DNA from: Comamonadaceae bacterium
GTDB lineage: Bacteria; Pseudomonadota; Gammaproteobacteria; Burkholderiales; Burkholderiaceae
Direction of reading: 5' to 3'
NCBI GenBank assembly: GCA_947505915.1
Contig: CANNNH010000082.1
Coordinates: 1-6,566 of the forward strand
DNA length: 6,566 bases
In this document: positions 1 to 6,566 of the stretch, one piece after another
Position numbering within the stretch: position 1 is the first letter of the stretch
Layout: every line of letters starts with the position of its first letter
Notes under the pieces: generated by a model
What the model saw: the letters and a program-made list of their open reading frames with translations, nothing else
Told to the model about the DNA's origin: nothing
Database searches by the model: none
Translations under genes and position numbers: made by a program

Positions 1-1218
1 AAGCAGCATCGCAAGTCTTTGGGGCTGGGTCCGCGCGAGCGCACAGCCCTCTCGGGGGCGGTTTACAGCGTTTTGCGCCACAAGTTGCTGTTTGACCATT
101 TGTCGCCATCAGGCAGCGGCCCCAAAGAGCGGCGCATGGCTATCTTGGGGTTTGCCCATCACCAAGACCAGCTGGCCCGCAGCCCGCAGCCAAGCCAAGG
201 CGCCAGGGATTTTTTGCACAGTGCCCTCAGCGAGCCCGAGAAAAAGTGGCTCGAGCAGTGCGATGCGGTGGACCGCCAGGCCTTGCTCGATCGACATCGG
301 CACAATTTGCCCGAATGGCTGGTGGCGTCCCTCAAGGCCCAATTGGGTGAGCGCTTTTGGGACTACGTGGCCGCTTTGAACCGGCCCCAAGGCCTGGACT
401 TGCGCATCAATGCCTTGGCGCACAAACGCCCAGATGTGCAAGCCCTGCTGAAAAAAGAGCGCATCGCCAGTGAGCCCACGCCGTTTTCACCCTGGGGCCT
501 GCGTTTGCTGGACAAACCCAATGTGACTGAAAGCGACGCGTTCAAAAAAGGTGCTGTGGAAGTGCAAGACGAGGGCTCGCAATTGCTGGCCTTGTTGGTG
601 GACGCCAAACGCGGCGAGATGGTGGTGGACTTTTGTGCTGGCGGCGGCGGCAAAACCCTGGCTTTGGGCGCAGCCATGCGCAACACCGGCCGCTTGTATG
701 CGATGGACACATCGGGCCACCGTTTGGACGGCCTCAAGCCCCGCTTGGCGCGCAGTGGCTTGTCCAATGTGCACCCTTTGGCCATTGCCCACGAGCGCGA
801 TGACCGCATCAAGCGCCTGAGCGGCAAGATTGATCGGGTGCTGGTGGATGCGCCTTGCTCGGGCCTGGGCACCTTGCGGCGCAGCCCCGATTTGAAATGG
901 CGCCAATCTCCAGAGGGGGTGCAACAGGGGGTGCAATTGCAAAACGCCATTTTGGACAGCGCAGCACGCTTGCTGAAACCAGGTGGGCGTTTGGTCTACG
1001 CCACTTGCAGCACCATGCTGGAAGAAAACGAGGCGGTGGCCCAGGCTTTTAGCCAACGCCACCCGAAATGGGTGCCCCTGTCTGTCAAGGACGTCCTGAC
1101 CGAACTCAAGGTGGACCAAGCCGCAGGGGTTTGTGGCGAGGATGGCTTGTATTTGCGCATGTGGCCCCATCTGCATGGGACCGATGGCTTTTTCGCAGCC
1201 ATGTGGTGCGCGCCTTAA
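1..1218 (+). CDS. RsmB/NOP-family SAM-dependent RNA (cytosine-5) methyltransferase, 5'-truncated
   Basis: This enzyme is expected to transfer a methyl group from S-adenosylmethionine to C5 of a cytosine in RNA, most likely 16S rRNA, in the cytoplasm. The frame is open from base 1, so the true start lies upstream; the TTG at 19 is probably internal, because the preceding codons (KQHRKS) fit the N-terminal helical part of the family. 405 codons are visible. Seen in the sequence: SAM-binding motif I FCAGGGGKT (codons near 631-657), motif IV DAPCSG with its Cys codon at 856-858, and motif VI YATCS with the presumed catalytic Cys at 1006-1008, followed by EENE. The two cysteines are the pair used in the RsmB catalytic cycle. 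The N-terminal ~130 residues are a degenerate RsmB-like RNA-binding region. Burkholderiales often carry more than one RsmB-like paralog, so the exact target (C967 or another site) cannot be assigned and I give no symbol. Family is confident; substrate is inferred. Confidence 0.93.
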   Translation, partial: KQHRKSLGLGPRERTALSGAVYSVLRHKLLFDHLSPSGSGPKERRMAILGFAHHQDQLARSPQPSQGARDFLHSALSEPEKKWLEQCDAVDRQALLDRHRHNLPEWLVASLKAQLGERFWDYVAALNRPQGLDLRINALAHKRPDVQALLKKERIASEPTPFSPWGLRLLDKPNVTESDAFKKGAVEVQDEGSQLLALLVDAKRGEMVVDFCAGGGGKTLALGAAMRNTGRLYAMDTSGHRLDGLKPRLARSGLSNVHPLAIAHERDDRIKRLSGKIDRVLVDAPCSGLGTLRRSPDLKWRQSPEGVQQGVQLQNAILDSAARLLKPGGRLVYATCSTMLEENEAVAQAFSQRHPKWVPLSVKDVLTELKVDQAAGVCGEDGLYLRMWPHLHGTDGFFAAMWCAP

Positions 1219-1221
1219 AAT
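1192..1221 (+). promoter_or_regulatory. Candidate sigma-70 promoter for the desaturase
   Basis: A TTCGCA box (1192-1197, four of six matches to TTGACA) is followed after 18 nt by TAAAAT (1216-1221, five of six matches to TATAAT). The -10 box begins on the stop codon of the methyltransferase gene. It would start a transcript near 1228 and leave a leader of about 33 nt before the ATG at 1261. Read-through from the upstream gene is equally possible, since no terminator separates the two. This is a pattern match only. Confidence 0.33.
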
Positions 1222-1248
1222 CGGTGTCTACACCCTGAACGGGGTTTG

Positions 1249-1256
1249 AAAGGAAG
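1249..1256 (+). promoter_or_regulatory. Shine-Dalgarno site of the desaturase gene
   Basis: AAAGGAAG lies just upstream of the ATG at 1261, with the GGA core ending six bases before it. It decides the start: the longer in-frame TTG at 1246 would place this site inside the coding region and has no ribosome binding site of its own. Confidence 0.75.
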
Positions 1257-1260
1257 TGCG

Positions 1261-2472
1261 ATGTGGATCACAGAATCTCCCACCATCACCGCCATGCTGC
1301 ATTGGCTGGCCTACGGTGTGTGGGATTTGACGGCTTGGCAACTGCTCTGGGTGACCTTGGGCCTGACCCACATCACCATTGCTGCGGTCACCATCTATTT
1401 GCACCGCCACCAAGCGCACCGCTCGATGGACTTGCACCCCCTACCGGCGCACTTTTTTCGACTCTGGCTGTGGCTCACCACGGGGATGCAAACCAAGGCT
1501 TGGGCGGCCATCCACCGCAAGCACCACGCCAAATGCGAAACCCCAGAAGACCCGCACAGCCCGCAAACCCGGGGCATCCGCACGGTGTTTTGGCAAGGCG
1601 CTGAGCTGTACCGTGCCGAGGCCAACAATGCCGAAACCCTGAGCAAATACGGCCACGGCACGCCCAACGACTGGGTGGAAAACTGGGTTTATTCGCGCTT
1701 TCCTTGGCAAGGCTTGGGGGTGATGTTGGTCATCAATGTGGCTTTGTTTGGGGTCGTGGGCTTGAGCATTTGGGCGGTGCAAATGATGTGGATTCCCGTC
1801 ACGGCCGCTGGCATCATCAACGGCATTGGCCACTATTGGGGATACCGCAACTTCGAGGCACCCGACGCCAGCACCAATATTTCGCCTTGGGGCATCTTGA
1901 TCGGTGGCGAGGAGTTGCACAACAACCACCACACCTATCCGACCTCGGCCAAGTTGTCGGTCAAGCCCTACGAGTTCGACATTGGTTGGTTCTACATCCG
2001 TGTGCTCGAAACGCTGGGTTTGGCCCATGTCAAGAAAACGCCGCCCAAGCTGCAATTTGGTGCCATCCAACCGGTGGCCGATGAAAAAACCTTGGAGGCG
2101 GTGATCGTTAACCGCTACGAGGTCATGGCCGGTTATGCCCGCGAACTGCAACGCGCTGTGGCCCAAGAGATCGCCCGTTTGCCACAGCAACCCGCTGATT
2201 CTGTGTTGAATGTGGCGCGCCGCTGGATGCACCGCGACGCCGACAAGGTGCCCAGCTGGGCCAGCCAAAGCTTGGAGCAAGCCCGGGCGGTGTTGCCCGA
2301 TGCCGACACCATGGTGCGCATGCGAGAAGAGCTGCGCCAACTGTGGCTGAGCACCCACCGCTCGCGCGACCAGTTGGCCAGCGATTTGCAAGCTTGGTGC
2401 CGCAAAGCCGAGGGCAGTGGCGTGGCGGCCTTGCAAGAGTTTTCCTTGCGCCTGCGCATGGCCCGGCCCTGA
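1261..2472 (+). CDS. desA: Membrane fatty-acid desaturase, DesA-like (acyl delta-9 type)
   Basis: This is an integral-membrane di-iron desaturase of 403 residues that introduces a cis double bond into acyl chains, probably delta-9, adjusting membrane fluidity under aerobic conditions. The three histidine boxes are intact: HRHQAH (48-53), HRKHH (85-89) and HNNHH (220-224). A further likely iron ligand is H191 in the NGIGH segment. Hydrophobic stretches occur near 31-47, 62-77 and 152-187, the last long enough for two passes. Residues after about 262 form a polar, mostly helical extension of ~140 residues ending in QAWCRKAEGSGVAALQEF. From memory, Pseudomonas aeruginosa DesA, a phospholipid delta-9 desaturase, has a similar tail; this could not be checked here. 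The alternative is an acyl-CoA (SCD/DesB-like) enzyme, since substrate carrier and position cannot be read from sequence. The gene follows the methyltransferase by 42 bp and ends at the bidirectional terminator. Family is very sure; the symbol is tentative. Confidence 0.93.
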   Translation: MWITESPTITAMLHWLAYGVWDLTAWQLLWVTLGLTHITIAAVTIYLHRHQAHRSMDLHPLPAHFFRLWLWLTTGMQTKAWAAIHRKHHAKCETPEDPHSPQTRGIRTVFWQGAELYRAEANNAETLSKYGHGTPNDWVENWVYSRFPWQGLGVMLVINVALFGVVGLSIWAVQMMWIPVTAAGIINGIGHYWGYRNFEAPDASTNISPWGILIGGEELHNNHHTYPTSAKLSVKPYEFDIGWFYIRVLETLGLAHVKKTPPKLQFGAIQPVADEKTLEAVIVNRYEVMAGYARELQRAVAQEIARLPQQPADSVLNVARRWMHRDADKVPSWASQSLEQARAVLPDADTMVRMREELRQLWLSTHRSRDQLASDLQAWCRKAEGSGVAALQEFSLRLRMARP

Positions 2473-2555
2473 AGCAGGGGTTGCCCATCGTCGAACCGGG
2501 CCCATCAAAAAAGCTTACGGGCTTTCTGACGGGCACATGATGATGACCGACCATG

Positions 2556-2582
2556 AAAAAACCGCTCCGAGGAGCGGTTTTT
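2556..2582. terminator. Bidirectional rho-independent terminator
   Basis: A GC-rich stem CCGCTC (2562-2567) pairs with GAGCGG (2572-2577) around a four-base CGAG loop. Six A residues precede it (2556-2561) and five T residues follow it (2578-2582), so the element has a U-tract in either direction. It sits between the convergent desaturase and rpmG genes, 83 bp after the former's stop and 20 bp after the latter's, and can end both transcripts. Bases 2473-2555, between the desaturase stop and this element, show no gene or other clear signal. Confidence 0.92.
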
Positions 2583-2602
2583 CTTTGGACGCCCAAGCTG
2601 AA

Positions 2603-2773
2603 TTACTTCAGCTTGGTTTCCTTGTACTCGACATGCTTGCGGGCTTTGGGATCAAATTTCATGATCGTCATTTTCTCGGGCATGGTTTTCTTGTTCTTGC
2701 TGGTGGTGTAGAAGTGACCGGTACCCGCTGAAGATTCAAGCTTGATTTTTTCGCGTCCGCCTTTGGAAGCCAT
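2603..2773 (-). CDS. rpmG: 50S ribosomal protein L33
   Basis: This small basic protein of 56 residues belongs to the large ribosomal subunit, near the tRNA E site. The sequence starts [20 protein letters not shown] and ends [14 protein letters not shown], with the family-typical FYTTSKNK and [10 protein letters not shown] segments. It has no cysteine, so it is the zinc-independent form of L33. The start at 2773 is supported by AAAGGA at 2781-2786 on the minus strand, seven bases upstream. It is the second gene of the rpmB-rpmG pair, 71 bp after rpmB, and is followed by the bidirectional terminator. Length and sequence are normal for the family. Confidence 0.97.
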   Translation of the reverse strand: MASKGGREKIKLESSAGTGHFYTTSKNKKTMPEKMTIMKFDPKARKHVEYKETKLK

Positions 2774-2796
2774 GGTGAAATCCTTTCAGTCTGTGT

Positions 2797-2824
2797 GTTC
2801 GGCATTCGAGCCAATGGGCCGAAC
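2797..2824 (-). other. Inverted repeat between rpmB and rpmG
   Basis: GTTCGGC (2797-2803) and GCCGAAC (2818-2824) form a perfect 7-bp inverted repeat with a 14-nt loop in the 71-bp spacer between the two ribosomal protein genes. No U-run follows it on the minus strand, so it does not look like a full terminator. It could slow decay or mark a processing site between the cistrons, but that is inference. Confidence 0.4.
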
Positions 2825-2844
2825 GCCAGGGATGGGGGTGTGAA

Positions 2845-3078
2845 TCAGGCTTGACCGCGGGCGCGCAAATCAGCGAGCACCACTTCAATGCCTTTTTTGT
2901 CGATCAAGCGCAATGCGGCGTTGGACACGCGCAAACGCACCCAGCGGTTTTCGGTTTCGACCCAAAAACGGCGGTACTGCAGATTGGGCAGAAAGCGGCG
3001 TTTGGTTTTGTTGTTGGCGTGGGAGACATTGTTTCCCACCATCGGGCCCTTGCCCGTGACTTCACATACGCGTGCCAT
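2845..3078 (-). CDS. rpmB: 50S ribosomal protein L28
   Basis: This is a 77-residue basic protein of the large ribosomal subunit. The N-terminus [20 protein letters not shown], the [13 protein letters not shown] segment and the later [17 protein letters not shown] are characteristic of bacterial L28. It has a single cysteine (Cys5) and therefore lacks the CxxC zinc pairs of the zinc-binding form. The ATG at 3078 is preceded by GGAG on the minus strand (3086-3089), seven bases upstream. It is the first gene of the rpmB-rpmG unit, an arrangement common in proteobacteria, and is preceded by a leader of about 118 nt from the promoter at 3203-3230. It is complete and has no unusual features. Confidence 0.97.
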   Translation of the reverse strand: MARVCEVTGKGPMVGNNVSHANNKTKRRFLPNLQYRRFWVETENRWVRLRVSNAALRLIDKKGIEVVLADLRARGQA

Positions 3079-3097
3079 GTGGACACTCCATTCAAAC

Positions 3098-3174
3098 GGC
3101 CTGCAACTCGGTTGCGGGCCTGACCTCGCCGGTAAGGGGGCGGTATCCCTGGGCCACGCCTGTCGGCGTTGCCC
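3098..3174 (-). promoter_or_regulatory. Potentially structured 5' leader of rpmB
   Basis: Three consecutive potential stem-loops fill most of the predicted leader. The promoter-proximal one (3151-3174) pairs GGGC with GCCC and ACGCC with GGCGT, separated by one mismatch, around a four-base loop. The middle one (3127-3142) pairs CGCC with GGCG around eight bases. The one next to the ribosome binding site (3098-3120) pairs GGCC with GGCC and GCAAC with GTTGC, with one mismatch and a three-base loop, and ends nine bases before the GGAG. Autogenous control of ribosomal protein synthesis through such leaders is a known principle, but I do not recognise this as a described motif, and GC-rich DNA forms hairpins by chance. 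Confidence 0.35.
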
Positions 3175-3202
3175 CTATCCTCTGTGCGTAGATAAGCCAA
3201 AT

Positions 3203-3230
3203 ATTATAGCCCGAAATCACCCGCTGACCC
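3203..3230 (-). promoter_or_regulatory. Sigma-70-type promoter of rpmB-rpmG
   Basis: Reading the minus strand, a perfect TATAAT (plus-strand bases 3203-3208) lies 16 nt downstream of GGGTCA (3225-3230), a weak three-of-six match to TTGACA. Transcription would start near 3196. The AT-rich patch stands out from the GC-rich surroundings and lies in a non-coding gap, directly upstream of two highly expressed ribosomal protein genes. Confidence 0.72.
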
Positions 3231-3319
3231 ATTGAGACCCATAGACGCACAACCAAAGCCGCGCTATCCTGGGGCAAAGCGGGTGCTAACTTGGGTCCGG
3301 GGGCTAGGCATAGCGTCAA

Positions 3320-3349
3320 TGTGGCAGCCGGTTGCTGCGGCACACCACA
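3320..3349 (-). other. Hairpin after trxB, possible weak terminator
   Basis: TGTGG (3320-3324) and CCACA (3345-3349) pair, with further internal pairing between GCCG and CGGC (or, alternatively, GCAGC with GCTGC). The element begins nine bases after the trxB stop codon on the minus strand. No run of U follows, so it is not a canonical rho-independent terminator; trxB transcripts may end by another route or read through into rpmB-rpmG. Confidence 0.3.
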
Positions 3350-3358
3350 AAGGCTGGT

Positions 3359-4333
<975 letters not shown>

Positions 4334-4350
4334 TCAGGGCGGCAGACGCC

Positions 4351-4356
4351 ATTGTA
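4351..4356 (-). promoter_or_regulatory. Candidate -10 box for trxB
   Basis: On the minus strand TACAAT (five of six matches to TATAAT) would start transcription near 4344, giving a leader of about 38 nt to the ATG at 4306. No good -35 hexamer lies 16-18 nt upstream. It may depend on an activator or be fortuitous. I saw no convincing promoter for ftsK in the same 121-bp gap. Confidence 0.35.
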
Positions 4357-4427
4357 AGAAGGGTGGGTTTTCCCGAGTTTTGGCGGGCTTTCCACCCCTT
4401 GGCTGGGGTAAGCTTGCGGTTTTCGCC

Positions 4428-6566
4428 ATGACGTACTCCCTCAATACCTTGAATGCAGACCGCGACGCCGGGCCCGAGCCCACGGGCTGGCGCCGCTTTG
4501 CCCAAGAAATGGCCTTGACCGCGGGGTTTTTGTTTCTGTCTTTTTGGCTTTTGGCCTTGATTTCTCACCACCCCGGCGATACGGCATGGACCACTTCGGG
4601 GGCTGGCGCTGTGACGCGCAATGCCGCAGGTCGTTTGGGCGCCCTGATCAGCGACATCGGCTTTTTCTTGCTCGGGTTTTCGATTTGGTGGTCATACGGC
4701 GCGGCCTTGTCGGTATGGGTCAGGGCTTTGCTGCAAAGACTGCGCGGTGAAGACTCGCCTGTGGCCGACGTGCCCTGGCGCCACACCAAATGGGCGTTTT
4801 GGAGCGGCTTGGTCATGTTGCTGTTGTCGAGTGCGGCGCTGGAGTGGAGCCGTTTGTACCGCTTTGAAGACCAACTCGCGGGCAGCATCAGTGGTGGCGT
4901 GGTGGGTTATTTCATTGGCCCGGTGAGCGAGCATTGGCTGGGCTTCAATGGGGCGGGTTTGGTGTTCATTGCCTTGATGCTGGTGGGTGCTTCCTGGGTG
5001 TTTCGTTTCTCTTGGGTGCAAGTGGCGCAAGACATTGGTGCGGCCATCGATGGTTTTGTGGCTTCTTGGCGCGAAAAGCGCGAGCTGGCCCAAGACTTGG
5101 CGATGGGCCAAGCGGCGGCCCGTGAGCGCGATGAAATCACCACCGAATCACGCCCCGATGCCGATGAGCCCGCTGCACATGCCGTCAACATCGAATCGGT
5201 GGTGCTGGATGTGCCCAAAAGCACCCGCGTGGCCAAGGAGCGTCAGCGCCCCTTGTTCAATGAGATGCCCGACAGCCATTTGCCCCAGGTGGACTTGCTC
5301 GATGGCGCGCTGACCCGACAGGACACGGTATCGAGCGAAACCATGGAGATGACCAGCCGCATGATTGAAAAGCGGCTGAAAGACTTTGGGGTCGAGGTGC
5401 GCGTGGTGGCCGCTGCGCCGGGCCCGGTGATCACTCGCTACGAAATTGAACCGGCCACCGGTGTCAAAGGCTCGCAAGTGGTGGGTTTGGCCAAAGACCT
5501 GGCCCGCTCGCTGAGCCTGGTGTCGATCCGCGTGGTCGAGACCATTCCGGGGAAAAACTTCATGGCCTTGGAGTTGCCCAATGCGCGGCGGCAAACCATC
5601 AAGCTGAGCGAAATTTTGGGCTCGCAGGTCTATAACGAAGCCAAGTCCATGCTCACCATCGGCCTGGGCAAAGACATTGTGGGCAATCCCATCGTGGCTG
5701 ATTTGGCCAAGATGCCGCATGTGTTGGTGGCCGGCACCACGGGTTCCGGCAAATCGGTGGGCATCAACGCCATGATTTTGTCGTTGCTGTACAAGGCCGA
5801 GGCGCGCGATGTGCGTTTGTTGATGATCGACCCCAAGATGCTGGAGATGTCGGTCTACGAAGGCATCCCCCACTTGTTGGCGCCGGTGGTCACCGACATG
5901 CGGCAAGCCGCCCACGGCCTCACCTGGTGCGTGGCCGAGATGGAGCGCCGCTACAAGTTGATGAGCAAATTGGGCGTTCGCAATTTGGCCGGCTACAACA
6001 CCAAGATCGATGAGGCGGCGGCCCGCGAAGAGCACATTGGCAATCCATTTAGCTTGACGCCGAATTCGCCCGAACCCCTCGAGCGCTTGCCCCACATCGT
6101 GGTGGTGATCGATGAATTGGCCGACCTGATGATGGTGGTGGGCAAAAAAATCGAAGAGCTGATTGCCCGCTTGGCCCAAAAGGCACGCGCCGCTGGCATC
6201 CATTTGATCTTGGCCACCCAACGCCCCAGCGTGGACGTGATCACCGGCTTGATCAAAGCGAATATTCCCACCCGCATTGCATTTCAGGTGAGCAGCAAAA
6301 TCGACAGCCGCACCATCTTGGACCAAATGGGGGCCGAAGCCTTATTGGGCATGGGCGACATGCTCTACATGCCCAGCGGAACGGGCTTGCCCATCCGCGT
6401 GCATGGGGCTTTTGTCAGTGATGAAGAGGTGCACCGGGTGGTCAACTACCTCAAAACCCAAGGCGAGCCCAACTATGTCGAGGGCTTGCTGGAAGGCGGT
6501 ACCGTCGAAGGCGGCGACCTGGATTTGGATGGCTTGGGCGCCGCCGGCGGCGAAAAAGACCCCTTG
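4428..6566 (+). CDS. ftsK: DNA translocase FtsK, 3'-truncated by window end
   Basis: FtsK sits at the division septum and pumps chromosome termini apart, activating XerCD recombination at dif. The frame is open from the ATG at 4428 to the last base (713 codons, no stop), so the gene continues beyond the window. The N-terminal domain has hydrophobic segments near 29-46, 73-95, 122-138 and 174-193, with a weaker one at 154-168, fitting the FtsK 4TM domain. A short charged linker (about 200-300) follows, then the alpha and beta motor regions: Walker A GTTGSGKS (436-443), MIDPK (466-470), Walker B VVVIDE (558-563) and [12 protein letters not shown] (596-607). The visible end is a Gly/Asp-rich hinge (about 689-709); the winged-helix gamma domain that reads KOPS should come next. 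Many relatives are 760-790 residues, so roughly 60-80 are probably missing. No clear Shine-Dalgarno precedes the ATG; GGGGTAAG lies about 15 bases away, so the exact start is less sure than the identity. Confidence 0.96.
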   Translation, partial: MTYSLNTLNADRDAGPEPTGWRRFAQEMALTAGFLFLSFWLLALISHHPGDTAWTTSGAGAVTRNAAGRLGALISDIGFFLLGFSIWWSYGAALSVWVRALLQRLRGEDSPVADVPWRHTKWAFWSGLVMLLLSSAALEWSRLYRFEDQLAGSISGGVVGYFIGPVSEHWLGFNGAGLVFIALMLVGASWVFRFSWVQVAQDIGAAIDGFVASWREKRELAQDLAMGQAAARERDEITTESRPDADEPAAHAVNIESVVLDVPKSTRVAKERQRPLFNEMPDSHLPQVDLLDGALTRQDTVSSETMEMTSRMIEKRLKDFGVEVRVVAAAPGPVITRYEIEPATGVKGSQVVGLAKDLARSLSLVSIRVVETIPGKNFMALELPNARRQTIKLSEILGSQVYNEAKSMLTIGLGKDIVGNPIVADLAKMPHVLVAGTTGSGKSVGINAMILSLLYKAEARDVRLLMIDPKMLEMSVYEGIPHLLAPVVTDMRQAAHGLTWCVAEMERRYKLMSKLGVRNLAGYNTKIDEAAAREEHIGNPFSLTPNSPEPLERLPHIVVVIDELADLMMVVGKKIEELIARLAQKARAAGIHLILATQRPSVDVITGLIKANIPTRIAFQVSSKIDSRTILDQMGAEALLGMGDMLYMPSGTGLPIRVHGAFVSDEEVHRVVNYLKTQGEPNYVEGLLEGGTVEGGDLDLDGLGAAGGEKDPL

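Noticed and set aside
19..21. TTG at base 19 as the methyltransferase start
   Set aside because: The frame is open to base 1, and the preceding residues fit the family's N-terminal helix. The gene is cut by the window edge, not started here.
487..1176. 229-codon minus-strand frame opposite the methyltransferase
   Set aside because: It is a shadow of the methyltransferase domain with no family resemblance.
1223..1245. Small inverted repeats (GGTG/CACC and ACCC/GGGT) between the methyltransferase and desaturase genes
   Set aside because: The stems are only four bases long, are mutually exclusive and have no U-tract, so they are too weak to call a terminator or attenuator.
2481..2499. tRNA-like T-loop (GTTCGAC on the minus strand) between the desaturase and rpmG
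   Set aside because: Only a four-base stem surrounds it, and no acceptor stem, D-arm or anticodon arm can be drawn around it. The resemblance is accidental.
1441..2508. 355-codon open frame on the minus strand opposite the desaturase
   Set aside because: It is a shadow of the desaturase, whose histidine boxes prove the sense strand. It has no ribosome binding site or recognisable domain, and it runs past the desaturase stop only by chance.
5148..6326. 392-codon open frame on the minus strand opposite ftsK
   Set aside because: It lies wholly antisense to a conserved ATPase with intact Walker motifs. Its translation is rich in His, Gln and Ala in a way expected from the complement of GC-rich codons and matches no family I know.

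Overview
The window looks like ordinary chromosomal core genome from a betaproteobacterium, most likely Burkholderiales and perhaps a Comamonadaceae member. The basis is the protein sequences, a moderately high G+C content with frequent TTG-Leu, CAA-Gln and AAA-Lys codons, and the gene neighbourhood. The genus is not determined. No mobile element, CRISPR array, rRNA or tRNA gene was found.

Layout: (1) Bases 1-1218, plus strand, hold the 5'-truncated end of an RsmB/NOP-family RNA m5C methyltransferase. (2) Bases 1261-2472, plus strand, encode a membrane fatty-acid desaturase of the DesA type, with three histidine boxes and a long C-terminal cytosolic extension. A plausible promoter overlaps the stop codon of gene 1. 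(3) Bases 2556-2582 form a symmetrical bidirectional rho-independent terminator between convergent transcription units. (4) Bases 2603-3078, minus strand, are the rpmB-rpmG pair (ribosomal proteins L28 and L33). It is driven by a promoter with a perfect TATAAT box near 3203-3208 and has a leader of about 118 nt with several potential hairpins. (5) Bases 3359-4306, minus strand, encode a complete thioredoxin reductase (trxB). (6) From 4428 to the window end, plus strand and divergent from trxB, runs ftsK. Its 713 visible codons cover the membrane domain, linker and RecA-like motor, and the window cuts it just before the expected DNA-binding gamma domain.

The genes do housekeeping work: RNA modification and ribosome assembly (methyltransferase, L28, L33), membrane fluidity (desaturase), thiol redox balance (TrxB), and division-linked chromosome segregation (FtsK). 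The trxB-ftsK neighbourhood is widespread in proteobacteria. In E. coli trxB also lies near ftsK, with lolA downstream of ftsK, so lolA could be expected beyond the window.

I found no convincing new biological system. The observations most worth a second look are the structured rpmB leader and the C-terminal extension of the desaturase, which resembles the end of an ISL3-type transposase. Both are moderate in interest and unproven.
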